Assembly (NCBI GenBank): GCA_007134115.1 | Contig: SLLK01000206.1 | Coordinates: 1-5,394 of the forward strand | DNA from: Gammaproteobacteria bacterium | GTDB taxonomy: Bacteria; Pseudomonadota; Gammaproteobacteria; UBA5335; SLRW01 | Direction of reading: 5' to 3' | DNA: 5,394 bases | Part shown: piece by piece, positions 1-5,394 of the stretch | Numbering within the stretch: position 1 is the first letter of the stretch | Layout: each line of letters starts with the position of its first letter | Program-made: the position numbers and the translations under genes | The notes under the pieces: model-generated | Told to the model about the DNA's origin: nothing | Seen by the model: the letters and a program-made list of their open reading frames with translations, nothing else | Databases searched by the model: none

Positions 1-2271
1 ACCATGCAGGTTGCGCGCAACTTTTTCCTGACGCGGGACCGGACCTTCCGGCGCAAGATTGACGAGATTTTCCTGGCCTTGCAGATAGAACGGGAATTGA
101 GCAAGGAGGAGATTCTCGAACTTTATTTCAACAAAATCTTCCTGGGCAATCGCGCCTACGGAGTGGTCAGTGCGGCTCACACATATTTTGGCAGGGAGGT
201 GGATGAGCTCAGCGTCGCTCAGGTGGCCCTGATCGCCGGCCTGCCCAAGGGGCCGTCCATCCTCAACCCCGCAGCCAGCCCGGAGCGCGCCATGCAGCGG
301 CGCAATTATGTGCTCGGGCGAATGGCGCGACTTGAGTATATTACTGAAGAACAATACCGCGAGGCATTGCAGACGCCTGTAGAGTCGCGTCTGCACGGCC
401 GCGTGGTCGAAGTGGAAGCCCCCTGGGTCGCCGAGATGGTGCGCACGGAAATGATCCGGCGTTTTGGTGAGGAAGAGGCCTACGGTGGCGGCTACAGGGT
501 GTATACGAGTATTGACGGTGAGCGACAGCAGGCGGCAAACGCTGCCCTGCGCCAGGCGGTGCTCGCTTATGATCGCCGCCGTGGCTACCGGGGTACCAGC
601 GGACAGGTAGAGGAATTGCCGCCGCGGCCTCAGCCCGATGCCACCGCGGATGGCGATGCCGAGGTTGATCCCATGGTGGCCTGGCAGGCGAGCATGGAAG
701 AGCATCTGGACGGCATGCGGGTGGTTGGTGATGTGTTGTGGCCGGCGGTGGTGCTGGATACGGAGTTCAGGCCCGAGTCAGAGGATGACGACGAGGATGC
801 TCCCGGCGCCGAGGTGTATGTGCGTGGCCATGGGGTCGCCCACATTCCCTGGGAGGGCCTGGTCTGGGCGCGACGTTATATCTCGGAGTCCAGTCAGGGT
901 CCGGAGCCGAAACGGCCTTCGGATGTACTGGCGGCGGGTGACCGGATTCACGTGACCCCCGTGGGTGATCAGTGGTATCTGGCCCAGGAACCGCGGGTCG
1001 AGGGGGCGCTGGTGGCGCTTGATTCAAACCACGGCGGGGTGGTTGCCCTGACCGGTGGCTTTGATTTCGGCAGCAGCAAATTCAATCGTGTGACCCAGGC
1101 CTTGCGCCAGTCGGGGTCGGCGTTCAAGCCCTTCCTGTATGCGGCTGCGCTGGAACAGGGGTATACCGCGGCGAGCATCGTCCAGGATGCGCCCGTGGTG
1201 TTCGAGGATGAGGCACTGGAAAGCACCTGGCGGCCGGAGAATTACAGCGGCCGATTCTTCGGTCCCACGCGTCTGCGCGAGGGCCTGGCGTTGTCGCGCA
1301 ATCTGGTCTCCATTCGGTTATTGCAGGCGCTGGGCGTCAACTACACGGTTGACTATGTCACGCGTTTCGGTTTCGAGGAGGACAGGCTGCCACGTGACCT
1401 TTCACTGTCGCTGGGCAGTTCGTCGCAGACGCCGCTGGAGCTCACCCGGGCTTACGCGGTGTTTGCCAATGGCGGTTTCCTGATTGATCCGTGGTTCATT
1501 GAACGTATCGAGGATAACGACGGCAATGTGCTGTTCCGGCACACGCCGCGCATTGCCTGCGATGATTGCCCCGCAGTGGTGCCCGAAGGGCCGACTCCGG
1601 ACCCGGACCATGTGGTCGCAGAGCGCATGAGCGACAACGGGGAAAGCGACCGCTCCGGCCGCATCATCCGGGAGCCGGTGCTGGAAGATGGGCTGGAGGA
1701 CGAGGACGGCGGCCTGGGGGATGCGCTGGATGAGCTGCCGACTCTGGATTTCCGGGCCCGTCGCGTGATTGACCCGTCCGTGGCTTACGTGATGGACAGC
1801 ATGCTCAAGGATGTCATTCGTGATGGTACCGGGCGTCGCGCCCTGCAGCTGGGTCGTAGCGATGTGGCCGGCAAGACCGGCACCACCAATGATTTCTTCG
1901 ACGCCTGGTTCAGTGGCTATGGCAACCACATCACGGCGACGGCATGGATCGGTTTCGACCAGCTGCAGCCGCTCGGACCTGGCGAGGCCGGGGCGGTGGC
2001 CGCGGGCCCCATGTGGATTGATTTCATGCGTGAAGCACTGCGCGGCGAGCCGCCACTGGTCCGCGAACGACCGGCCGACATGGTGGCCGTCAGAATCTCT
2101 CCGGAAACCGGTCTGCTGGCCGCATCGGGTGACCCCGATGCTATCTTCGAGATTTTCCCGGCAGACAAGGTGCCTGACCCCGACCCCGGTGGCGATGAGC
2201 GTCGTGATCGCTCCGACGGTGAGCACAATGGTGATCGGCGGTCCGGCTCCAGCATGGAAGATTTGTTCTAG
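1..2271 (+). CDS. mrcA: Penicillin-binding protein 1A (bifunctional glycosyltransferase/transpeptidase), 5' truncated by window edge
   Basis: Class A PBP, an inner-membrane enzyme that polymerises lipid II into glycan strands and cross-links the peptides in the periplasm. The frame is open at base 1 (Thr, then MQVARNFFL), matching the end of the GT51 motif GxSTITxQ. The true start, membrane anchor and first GT51 motif with its catalytic Glu therefore lie upstream, roughly 120 residues by comparison with E. coli PBP1A. The rest of GT51 follows (RKIDEIFLALQIE, ILELYFNKIFLGNRAYGV, then AQVALIAGLPKGPS) up to about nt 400. Next comes the OB-like region of PBP1A (RRGYRG near 570-595; VALTGGFDF near 1045). 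The transpeptidase motifs are all present: SAFK with nucleophile Ser at 1117-1119, SRN at 1294-1302, KTGT at 1873-1884. A CxxC pair (1558-1569) matches the ACPEC region of E. coli PBP1A. Acidic or Pro-rich inserts lie at 604-672, 775-798 and 1681-1749, with a charged tail from about 2170 ending in EDLF. The TAG stop is at 2269-2271. Confidence 0.97.
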   Translation, partial: TMQVARNFFLTRDRTFRRKIDEIFLALQIERELSKEEILELYFNKIFLGNRAYGVVSAAHTYFGREVDELSVAQVALIAGLPKGPSILNPAASPERAMQRRNYVLGRMARLEYITEEQYREALQTPVESRLHGRVVEVEAPWVAEMVRTEMIRRFGEEEAYGGGYRVYTSIDGERQQAANAALRQAVLAYDRRRGYRGTSGQVEELPPRPQPDATADGDAEVDPMVAWQASMEEHLDGMRVVGDVLWPAVVLDTEFRPESEDDDEDAPGAEVYVRGHGVAHIPWEGLVWARRYISESSQGPEPKRPSDVLAAGDRIHVTPVGDQWYLAQEPRVEGALVALDSNHGGVVALTGGFDFGSSKFNRVTQALRQSGSAFKPFLYAAALEQGYTAASIVQDAPVVFEDEALESTWRPENYSGRFFGPTRLREGLALSRNLVSIRLLQALGVNYTVDYVTRFGFEEDRLPRDLSLSLGSSSQTPLELTRAYAVFANGGFLIDPWFIERIEDNDGNVLFRHTPRIACDDCPAVVPEGPTPDPDHVVAERMSDNGESDRSGRIIREPVLEDGLEDEDGGLGDALDELPTLDFRARRVIDPSVAYVMDSMLKDVIRDGTGRRALQLGRSDVAGKTGTTNDFFDAWFSGYGNHITATAWIGFDQLQPLGPGEAGAVAAGPMWIDFMREALRGEPPLVRERPADMVAVRISPETGLLAASGDPDAIFEIFPADKVPDPDPGGDERRDRSDGEHNGDRRSGSSMEDLF

Positions 2272-2378
2272 GGAAACGCTGACCTATTCGTCGCGCCCGC
2301 AGCGAACGCTATGCCGAAGCGCCGGGCGATGGGTGAACCGTGAGCGGTGACATGTGAAAGCCGGTTTCCCGGGAAGCA

Positions 2379-2418
2379 GGCAGCCCGGCAACGGTATCTC
2401 CGACACCGGCAAGCTGCC
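2379..2418. other. Compound inverted repeat / potential RNA hairpin
   Basis: GGCAGC (2379-2384) pairs with GCTGCC (2413-2418). CCGG (2385-2388) pairs with CCGG (2406-2409), with CAA (2410-2412) bulged on the 3' side. CGG (2392-2394) pairs with CCG (2400-2402) across a 5-base loop, leaving a 3x3 internal loop (CAA/ACA). That gives 13 base pairs over 40 bases. There is no T tract after it on either strand, so it is not a standard intrinsic terminator. GCCGG at 2360-2364 could instead pair with CCGGC at 2385-2389, enclosing the TTCCCGGGAA palindrome, and this would compete with the first fold. It might be mRNA 3'-end structure of mrcA, a dispersed repeat, or chance in GC-rich DNA. Function is unknown. 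Confidence 0.4.
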
Positions 2419-2743
2419 GCCCTGATGGGTGACGGTGCCACCGGATTGCCGCGTCGGCTTTTGCCTCCTCGCAACGATTACGATGGACACCCTGTGCCCG
2501 GCGTTTCCTTACGGCAAACTTGATACTGATCCCGTGGGTGGTTGCCGATTCGGCGCTGGCGTTGCGTCGCCTGGCTATGTTCCGCTACGCTTTTCACAGT
2601 TGCGCTTTGACGCCGCTTTCCCGGGCCCCCGCCGGCGCCGGGCATGGATAGGCGTTGTGCATGGTGTGGCTATGGCTTGTCGGCGTGTGACGCTGCTGAT
2701 TTATCCGGCGTCCTGTTGATCCACAGCCTGCGTGGCGGTATCC

Positions 2744-2747
2744 GGAG
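2744..2747 (+). promoter_or_regulatory. Shine-Dalgarno GGAG deciding the start of the 218-residue gene
   Basis: GGAG sits 5 bases before the ATG at 2753-2755. The frame also has an in-phase GTG at 2732, but this motif lies inside the extra seven codons that start would add. The spacing clearly favours ATG 2753. Confidence 0.75.
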
Positions 2748-2752
2748 TAGTC

Positions 2753-3409
2753 ATGAGCAGCAAGAGGAATATTCGCTCCGGTCAGCAGCGCACCCTGATT
2801 GCGCAGACGGCGGCGCGGTTCATGGCCGAACACGGTATACGTGATTTCTATCTGGCCAAGAACAAGGCGCTGGAGAGCATGGGTATCACCCGCAACACCC
2901 CTAATATGCCGCGCAATGTCGAAGTAGAAGAGGCGCTGGCAGAGCATCAAAGACTGTTCCAGGCTGATAGCCAGCCCCTGGCGCTGGCCCGCCTGCGGCG
3001 CGTGGCTGCGGAGGCCCTGGTGTTCATGGCGGATTTCCAGCCGCGGCTGGTCGGGCCGGTGCTCAGCGGTGTCGCCGGCGCGGATTCCGTGGTCAACCTG
3101 CATTTGTTCGCCGATACGCCGGAAGACGTGCTGGTGTTCCTGCTCGACCACGGGATTCCCCATGACACCGAACAGCGACGGCTGCGCTTTAGTGACAGCG
3201 GTGCGCAGGATTATCCCATGTACCGCTTTGATGCCGACGGTGTCACCGTGGAGTTGACCATATTTGGCCGCAACGGTCTGCGGCAGGCACCACTCAGCCC
3301 GGTGGACGGGCGTCCCATGCGTCGCGCGGAGCTCGCCGAGGTGCGGGCGCTGCTGCAACTGGAATCGGCAGACACTATGGTGGCACAACCGACGTCTGTG
3401 CCCAGGTAA
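2753..3409 (+). CDS. Conserved hypothetical protein, 218 aa, function unknown
   Basis: I do not recognise a characterised function. The protein is probably cytoplasmic: no signal peptide or membrane segment is visible. The N-terminal third is helical and basic (residues 1-45, with RTLIAQTAARFMAEHG then FYLAKNKALESMGI). A second helical stretch (about 55-97) resembles a helical-bundle domain. The central part, about 98-135, reads RLVGPVLSGVAGADS, then VNLHLFADTPEDVLVFLLDHGIP. This looks like alternating strand and helix and faintly recalls a nucleotidyltransferase core, but the metal-binding DxD pattern is not evident. The C-terminal part has a further strand (VTVELTIFG, 165-172) and the motif PLSPVDGRPMRRAEL (180-194). 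From memory, similar proteins occur widely in Proteobacteria, sometimes annotated as nucleotidyltransferase-like or, doubtfully, as UDP-N-acetylmuramate-alanine ligase. The sequence does not support the ligase label, since no P-loop ATP site is seen. ATG 2753 is chosen for its GGAG. The TAA stop at 3407-3409 converges on gltA. Confidence 0.85.
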   Translation: MSSKRNIRSGQQRTLIAQTAARFMAEHGIRDFYLAKNKALESMGITRNTPNMPRNVEVEEALAEHQRLFQADSQPLALARLRRVAAEALVFMADFQPRLVGPVLSGVAGADSVVNLHLFADTPEDVLVFLLDHGIPHDTEQRRLRFSDSGAQDYPMYRFDADGVTVELTIFGRNGLRQAPLSPVDGRPMRRAELAEVRALLQLESADTMVAQPTSVPR

Positions 3410-3466
3410 TTGCGGCTCTCGCCATGGCGTGGAATGGCTCTTCCCGCACGATGTTCCCGGGACAAC

Positions 3467-3491
3467 AAAAAACCCGGCCGGGGCCGGGTTT
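3467..3491 (-). terminator. Rho-independent terminator of gltA, possibly bidirectional
   Basis: A 9-bp stem AAACCCGGC (3470-3478) / GCCGGGTTT (3483-3491) has a CGGG loop. On the minus strand the GC stem is followed by six T residues (A run at 3467-3472 on plus), so it is a strong terminator for gltA, starting 30 bases past its stop. On the plus strand the stem begins 60 bases past the stop of the 218-residue gene and is followed only by a broken T tract (TTTCAGCTTTTC), so it may also stop that transcript, less efficiently. The rest of 3410-3521 shows nothing else. Confidence 0.9.
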
Positions 3492-3521
3492 CAGCTTTTC
3501 TTGCCAATCTGTTCTTCGCGT

Positions 3522-4817
3522 TCAGCGCTTGTCCATCGGGACATACTTGCGCAGCGCCGGTCCGGTGTAGATCTGGCGCGGCCGCCCGATGCGCTGTTCC
3601 GGGTCGTTGGTCATTTCCTGCCAGTGGGCAACCCAGCCGACGGTGCGGGCAATGGCGAACATGACGGTGAACATGTTGGTCTGCAGACCCAGTGCCTTGT
3701 AGATGATGCCGGAGTAGAAGTCCACGTTCGGGTAGAGCTTCTTTTCCTTGAAGTAATCGTCGTTGAGTGCGCGCTGCTCCAGCTCCAGTGCCAGTTCGAA
3801 CAACGGATCGTTTTCCTTGCCCAGGCGCTTGAGCAATTTGTGGCACATGCCGCGGATCACGGTAGCGCGCGGGTCGTAGTTCTTGTAAACGCGATGCCCA
3901 AAGCCCATCAACCGGAACGGGTCATCCTTGTCCTTGGCCTTGTCGATGTACTTGGGAATCTGTTTGACGTCGCCCACTTCCTCGAGCATCGACAGCACGG
4001 CTTCGTTGGCGCCGCCGTGGGCAGGCCCCCACAGGCAGGCGATGCCGGCGGCGATGGCGGCGTAGGGGTTGGTCCCCGAGCTACCGGCCAGGCGCACGGT
4101 GGAGGTGCTGGCATTCTGCTCATGGTCGGCGTGCAGAATGAACAGCATGTCCAGTGCCTGCGCCGCGATCGGGTCCACCTCGTAGTCCTCGCAGGGCACC
4201 GCAAACAGCATGTGCAGGAAGTTTTCGCAATACGCCAGGTCATTGCGCGGGTAGATAAACGGCTGACCGATGGAATGCTTGTAGGCGCAGGCGGCGATGG
4301 TAGGCATCTTGGCGATCATGCGGTGGGCGAAGATTTCCTGGGCCCGCGGGTTCGTGATGTCGAGAGAGTCATGATAGAACGCCGACAGCGAGCCGACCAC
4401 GCCGGTCATCATGGCCATCGGATGGGCGTCATGATGAAAGCCGCGGAAGAAGCTTTTGAGGGCTTCGTGAATCATGGTGTGATAACGGATGGAGCTGGTG
4501 AACTCCTCGAGCTCGGGCTTTTTGGGCAATTCACCGTAAAGCGTGAGATACGCCACCTCGAGGAAGGTGCTGTGTTGCGCCAGATCCTCGATGCTGTAAC
4601 CGCGGTACATCAGCAGACCTTCAGTGCCATCAATGAAGGTGATGTCGCTGCGGCAGCTGGCCGTGGAAACGAAGCCCGGGTCGTAGGTAAATACGCCGTG
4701 CTCGCGATACAGCGAACTGATGTCGGCTGCTTCCGGGCCGGTGGTGCCGCTGCGCACGGGCAGATCGGCGTTCTTGCCGGTGTCCGGATTGTTGAGAACA
4801 AACTTTTTGTCAGCCAT
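3522..4817 (-). CDS. gltA: Citrate synthase, type II
   Basis: Condenses acetyl-CoA with oxaloacetate to form citrate, the entry step of the TCA cycle, in the cytoplasm. The protein is 431 aa, against 427 in E. coli, and is full length. The catalytic triad is present: His267 in GPAHGGANEAVL, His308 in MGFGHRVYKNYDPRA, Asp366 in NVDFYSGI (E. coli His264, His305, Asp362). His229 and substrate-binding arginines such as Arg317 and Arg391 are also kept. Cys209 in FAVPCEDYEV matches E. coli Cys206 of the NADH allosteric site, and the N-terminal beta domain typical of the hexameric type is present. Inhibition by NADH is therefore likely but inferred. The ATG at 4815-4817 has AGGAG seven bases upstream. 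Only 29 bases separate it from the upstream malic enzyme gene, so the two are probably co-transcribed, although a promoter inside that gene's 3' end is possible. A strong terminator follows. Confidence 0.98.
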   Translation of the reverse strand: MADKKFVLNNPDTGKNADLPVRSGTTGPEAADISSLYREHGVFTYDPGFVSTASCRSDITFIDGTEGLLMYRGYSIEDLAQHSTFLEVAYLTLYGELPKKPELEEFTSSIRYHTMIHEALKSFFRGFHHDAHPMAMMTGVVGSLSAFYHDSLDITNPRAQEIFAHRMIAKMPTIAACAYKHSIGQPFIYPRNDLAYCENFLHMLFAVPCEDYEVDPIAAQALDMLFILHADHEQNASTSTVRLAGSSGTNPYAAIAAGIACLWGPAHGGANEAVLSMLEEVGDVKQIPKYIDKAKDKDDPFRLMGFGHRVYKNYDPRATVIRGMCHKLLKRLGKENDPLFELALELEQRALNDDYFKEKKLYPNVDFYSGIIYKALGLQTNMFTVMFAIARTVGWVAHWQEMTNDPEQRIGRPRQIYTGPALRKYVPMDKR

Positions 4818-4824
4818 GGATCCG

Positions 4825-4829
4825 CTCCT
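4825..4829 (-). promoter_or_regulatory. Shine-Dalgarno AGGAG of gltA
   Basis: The minus strand reads CCAGGAGCGGATCC before ATG. The perfect AGGAG lies 7 bases from the start codon and confirms the start at 4817. It falls within the 29-base gap after the malic enzyme stop, so gltA has its own strong translation signal and need not depend on coupling. Confidence 0.85.
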
Positions 4830-4846
4830 GGGGACGAGACTTCAGC

Positions 4847-5394
4847 TCATGCTTCCACGTTGATTTCAATGGGTACTTCGGGATAGTGCTTGGGATAACC
4901 GGTACGTGCCACGCCCGAGTCGACTGCCGCCTTGGCCACCGCCGGCGGGATGTAATCAATCAGGCGCGGGTCCAGCGGCGTGGGGATGATGTACTCGGGG
5001 CCGAAGGACATTTCCTCCAGCCGGTACGCCTTGAGCACTTCCGGTGGCACCGGGTCGCGTGCCAGTGCCCGCAGGGCGTGCACGGCAGCAATATGCATTT
5101 CCCGGTTGATGCGCTTGGCCCGCACATCCAGTGCGCCCCGGAAAATATACGGGAACCCCAGCACATTGTTGACCTGGTTGGGATAATCACTGCGGCCGGT
5201 GGCCATGATCACGTCCTTGCGTGCCTGCCGGGCTACCTCGGGACGAATCTCCGGGTCCGGATTGGACAGCGCGAAGACGATGGGCCGTGGCGCCATGGAC
5301 TTGATCATCTCGGCGTTGATCAGGTTGGGGCCGGAGACGCCGATAAACACGTCCGCGCCGTCCATCGCCTCGCTGAGATGACGCAGTGAGGTGA
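4847..5394 (-). CDS. maeB: Malic enzyme, C-terminal part, 5' end beyond the window
   Basis: Oxidatively decarboxylates malate to pyruvate and CO2, making NAD(P)H. About 181 C-terminal residues are visible and the frame stays open through base 5394, so the substrate-binding N-terminal half and the start are missing. The Met codon at 5363-5365 is internal (it follows TSLRHLSEA) and is not the start. Diagnostic blocks of the NAD(P)-binding domain are DGADVFIGVSGPN, PIVFALSNPDPEI, and the highly conserved ATGRSDYPNQVNNVLGFPYIFRGALDVRA. The stop (TGA, 4847-4849) comes soon after the malic domain, so this is the short form of about 420 residues, as in Pseudomonas. It is not the longer MaeB with a phosphotransacetylase-like C-terminal domain. 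NAD or NADP preference cannot be read because the dinucleotide-binding loop is off the window, so the symbol maeB is by family resemblance. It lies 29 bases upstream of gltA, probably in the same transcript. Confidence 0.93.
   Translation of the reverse strand, partial: TSLRHLSEAMDGADVFIGVSGPNLINAEMIKSMAPRPIVFALSNPDPEIRPEVARQARKDVIMATGRSDYPNQVNNVLGFPYIFRGALDVRAKRINREMHIAAVHALRALARDPVPPEVLKAYRLEEMSFGPEYIIPTPLDPRLIDYIPPAVAKAAVDSGVARTGYPKHYPEVPIEINVEA

Larger units (their letters stand above)
2272..2752. other. Intergenic region, about 480 bases, no convincing gene
   Basis: Between the mrcA stop and the start of the next plus-strand gene. Short open frames exist on both strands (for example 2429-2719 plus, 2284-2490 minus), but their translations are rich in Arg, Cys and Pro, resemble no family I know, and lack clear ribosome binding sites. 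No tRNA-like or rRNA-like segment was found. No T-tailed hairpin directly follows mrcA, so its terminator is not obvious. The region holds a compound inverted repeat at 2379-2418, the palindrome TTCCCGGGAA at 2366-2375, and a GC-rich palindrome CCGGCGCCGG at 2632-2641. It must contain the promoter of the downstream gene unless that gene is read through from mrcA. The best match I could find (TTGTCG at 2677-2682, 17 bases, TTTATC at 2700-2705) is too weak to call. Confidence 0.7.

Noticed and set aside
1402..2226. 274-codon minus-strand open frame inside mrcA
   Set aside because: It lies opposite the transpeptidase domain, where plus-strand motifs (KTGT and others) are intact. No ribosome binding site or recognisable domain was seen.
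2677..2705. Possible sigma70 promoter (TTGTCG, 17 bases, TTTATC) for the unknown gene
   Set aside because: The -10 matches consensus at only about half its positions, which is too weak to annotate in this base composition.
2429..2719. 96-codon plus-strand open frame in the intergenic region
   Set aside because: No clear ribosome binding site. The composition (many Arg, Cys, Pro) is like random GC-rich DNA and no family is recognisable.
2732..2752. Upstream GTG start for the 218-residue protein (would give 225 residues)
   Set aside because: The GGAG at 2744-2747 sits inside this extension and is well placed for the ATG at 2753. The GTG itself lacks a good upstream motif.
2594..3388. 264-codon minus-strand open frame opposite the unknown gene
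   Set aside because: The plus-strand frame has a good Shine-Dalgarno and a balanced, protein-like composition. The minus-strand product is rich in His, Gln and Arg and extends into non-coding DNA.
3264..4886. Very long plus-strand open frame (540 codons) opposite gltA
   Set aside because: It is antisense to a clearly functional citrate synthase over its whole middle. Its translation is a low-complexity mix of His, Val, Gly and Arg, typical of the opposite strand of a high-GC gene. It also runs through the terminator at 3467-3491.

Overview
The window looks like chromosomal DNA from a high-GC gammaproteobacterium. The case rests on three protein matches: a class A penicillin-binding protein close to E. 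coli PBP1A, a type II (proteobacterial, NADH-sensitive type) citrate synthase that keeps the E. coli Cys206 equivalent, and a short malic enzyme of the Pseudomonas sort. Acidic, proline-rich insertions in the penicillin-binding protein would suit a halotolerant or halophilic lineage, but that is a guess. No mobile element, phage gene, CRISPR array, tRNA or rRNA was seen.

Layout. Positions 1-2271 (+) hold most of mrcA (PBP1A), cut at its 5' end by the window edge. Positions 2272-2752 are a non-coding stretch of about 480 bases with no convincing gene; it contains one compound inverted repeat (2379-2418) and some GC-rich palindromes. Positions 2753-3409 (+) encode a 218-residue conserved-looking protein of unknown function with a good ribosome binding site. 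A strong hairpin terminator at 3467-3491 separates it from the convergent minus-strand genes. On the minus strand, gltA (citrate synthase) occupies 4817 down to 3522, and 29 bases upstream of it ends a malic enzyme gene that runs off the right edge (5394 down to 4847).

How the genes fit together. Malic enzyme and citrate synthase are both central-carbon enzymes: malate to pyruvate, and acetyl-CoA plus oxaloacetate to citrate. Their tight spacing on one strand suggests co-transcription ending at the terminator beyond gltA. PBP1A works separately, polymerising and cross-linking peptidoglycan in the periplasm. The unknown protein has no obvious functional tie to either side. This is essentially a housekeeping region, and I found no evidence of a previously undescribed system. 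The points most worth a second look are the malic enzyme-gltA arrangement, the structured intergenic segment and the uncharacterised 218-residue protein.
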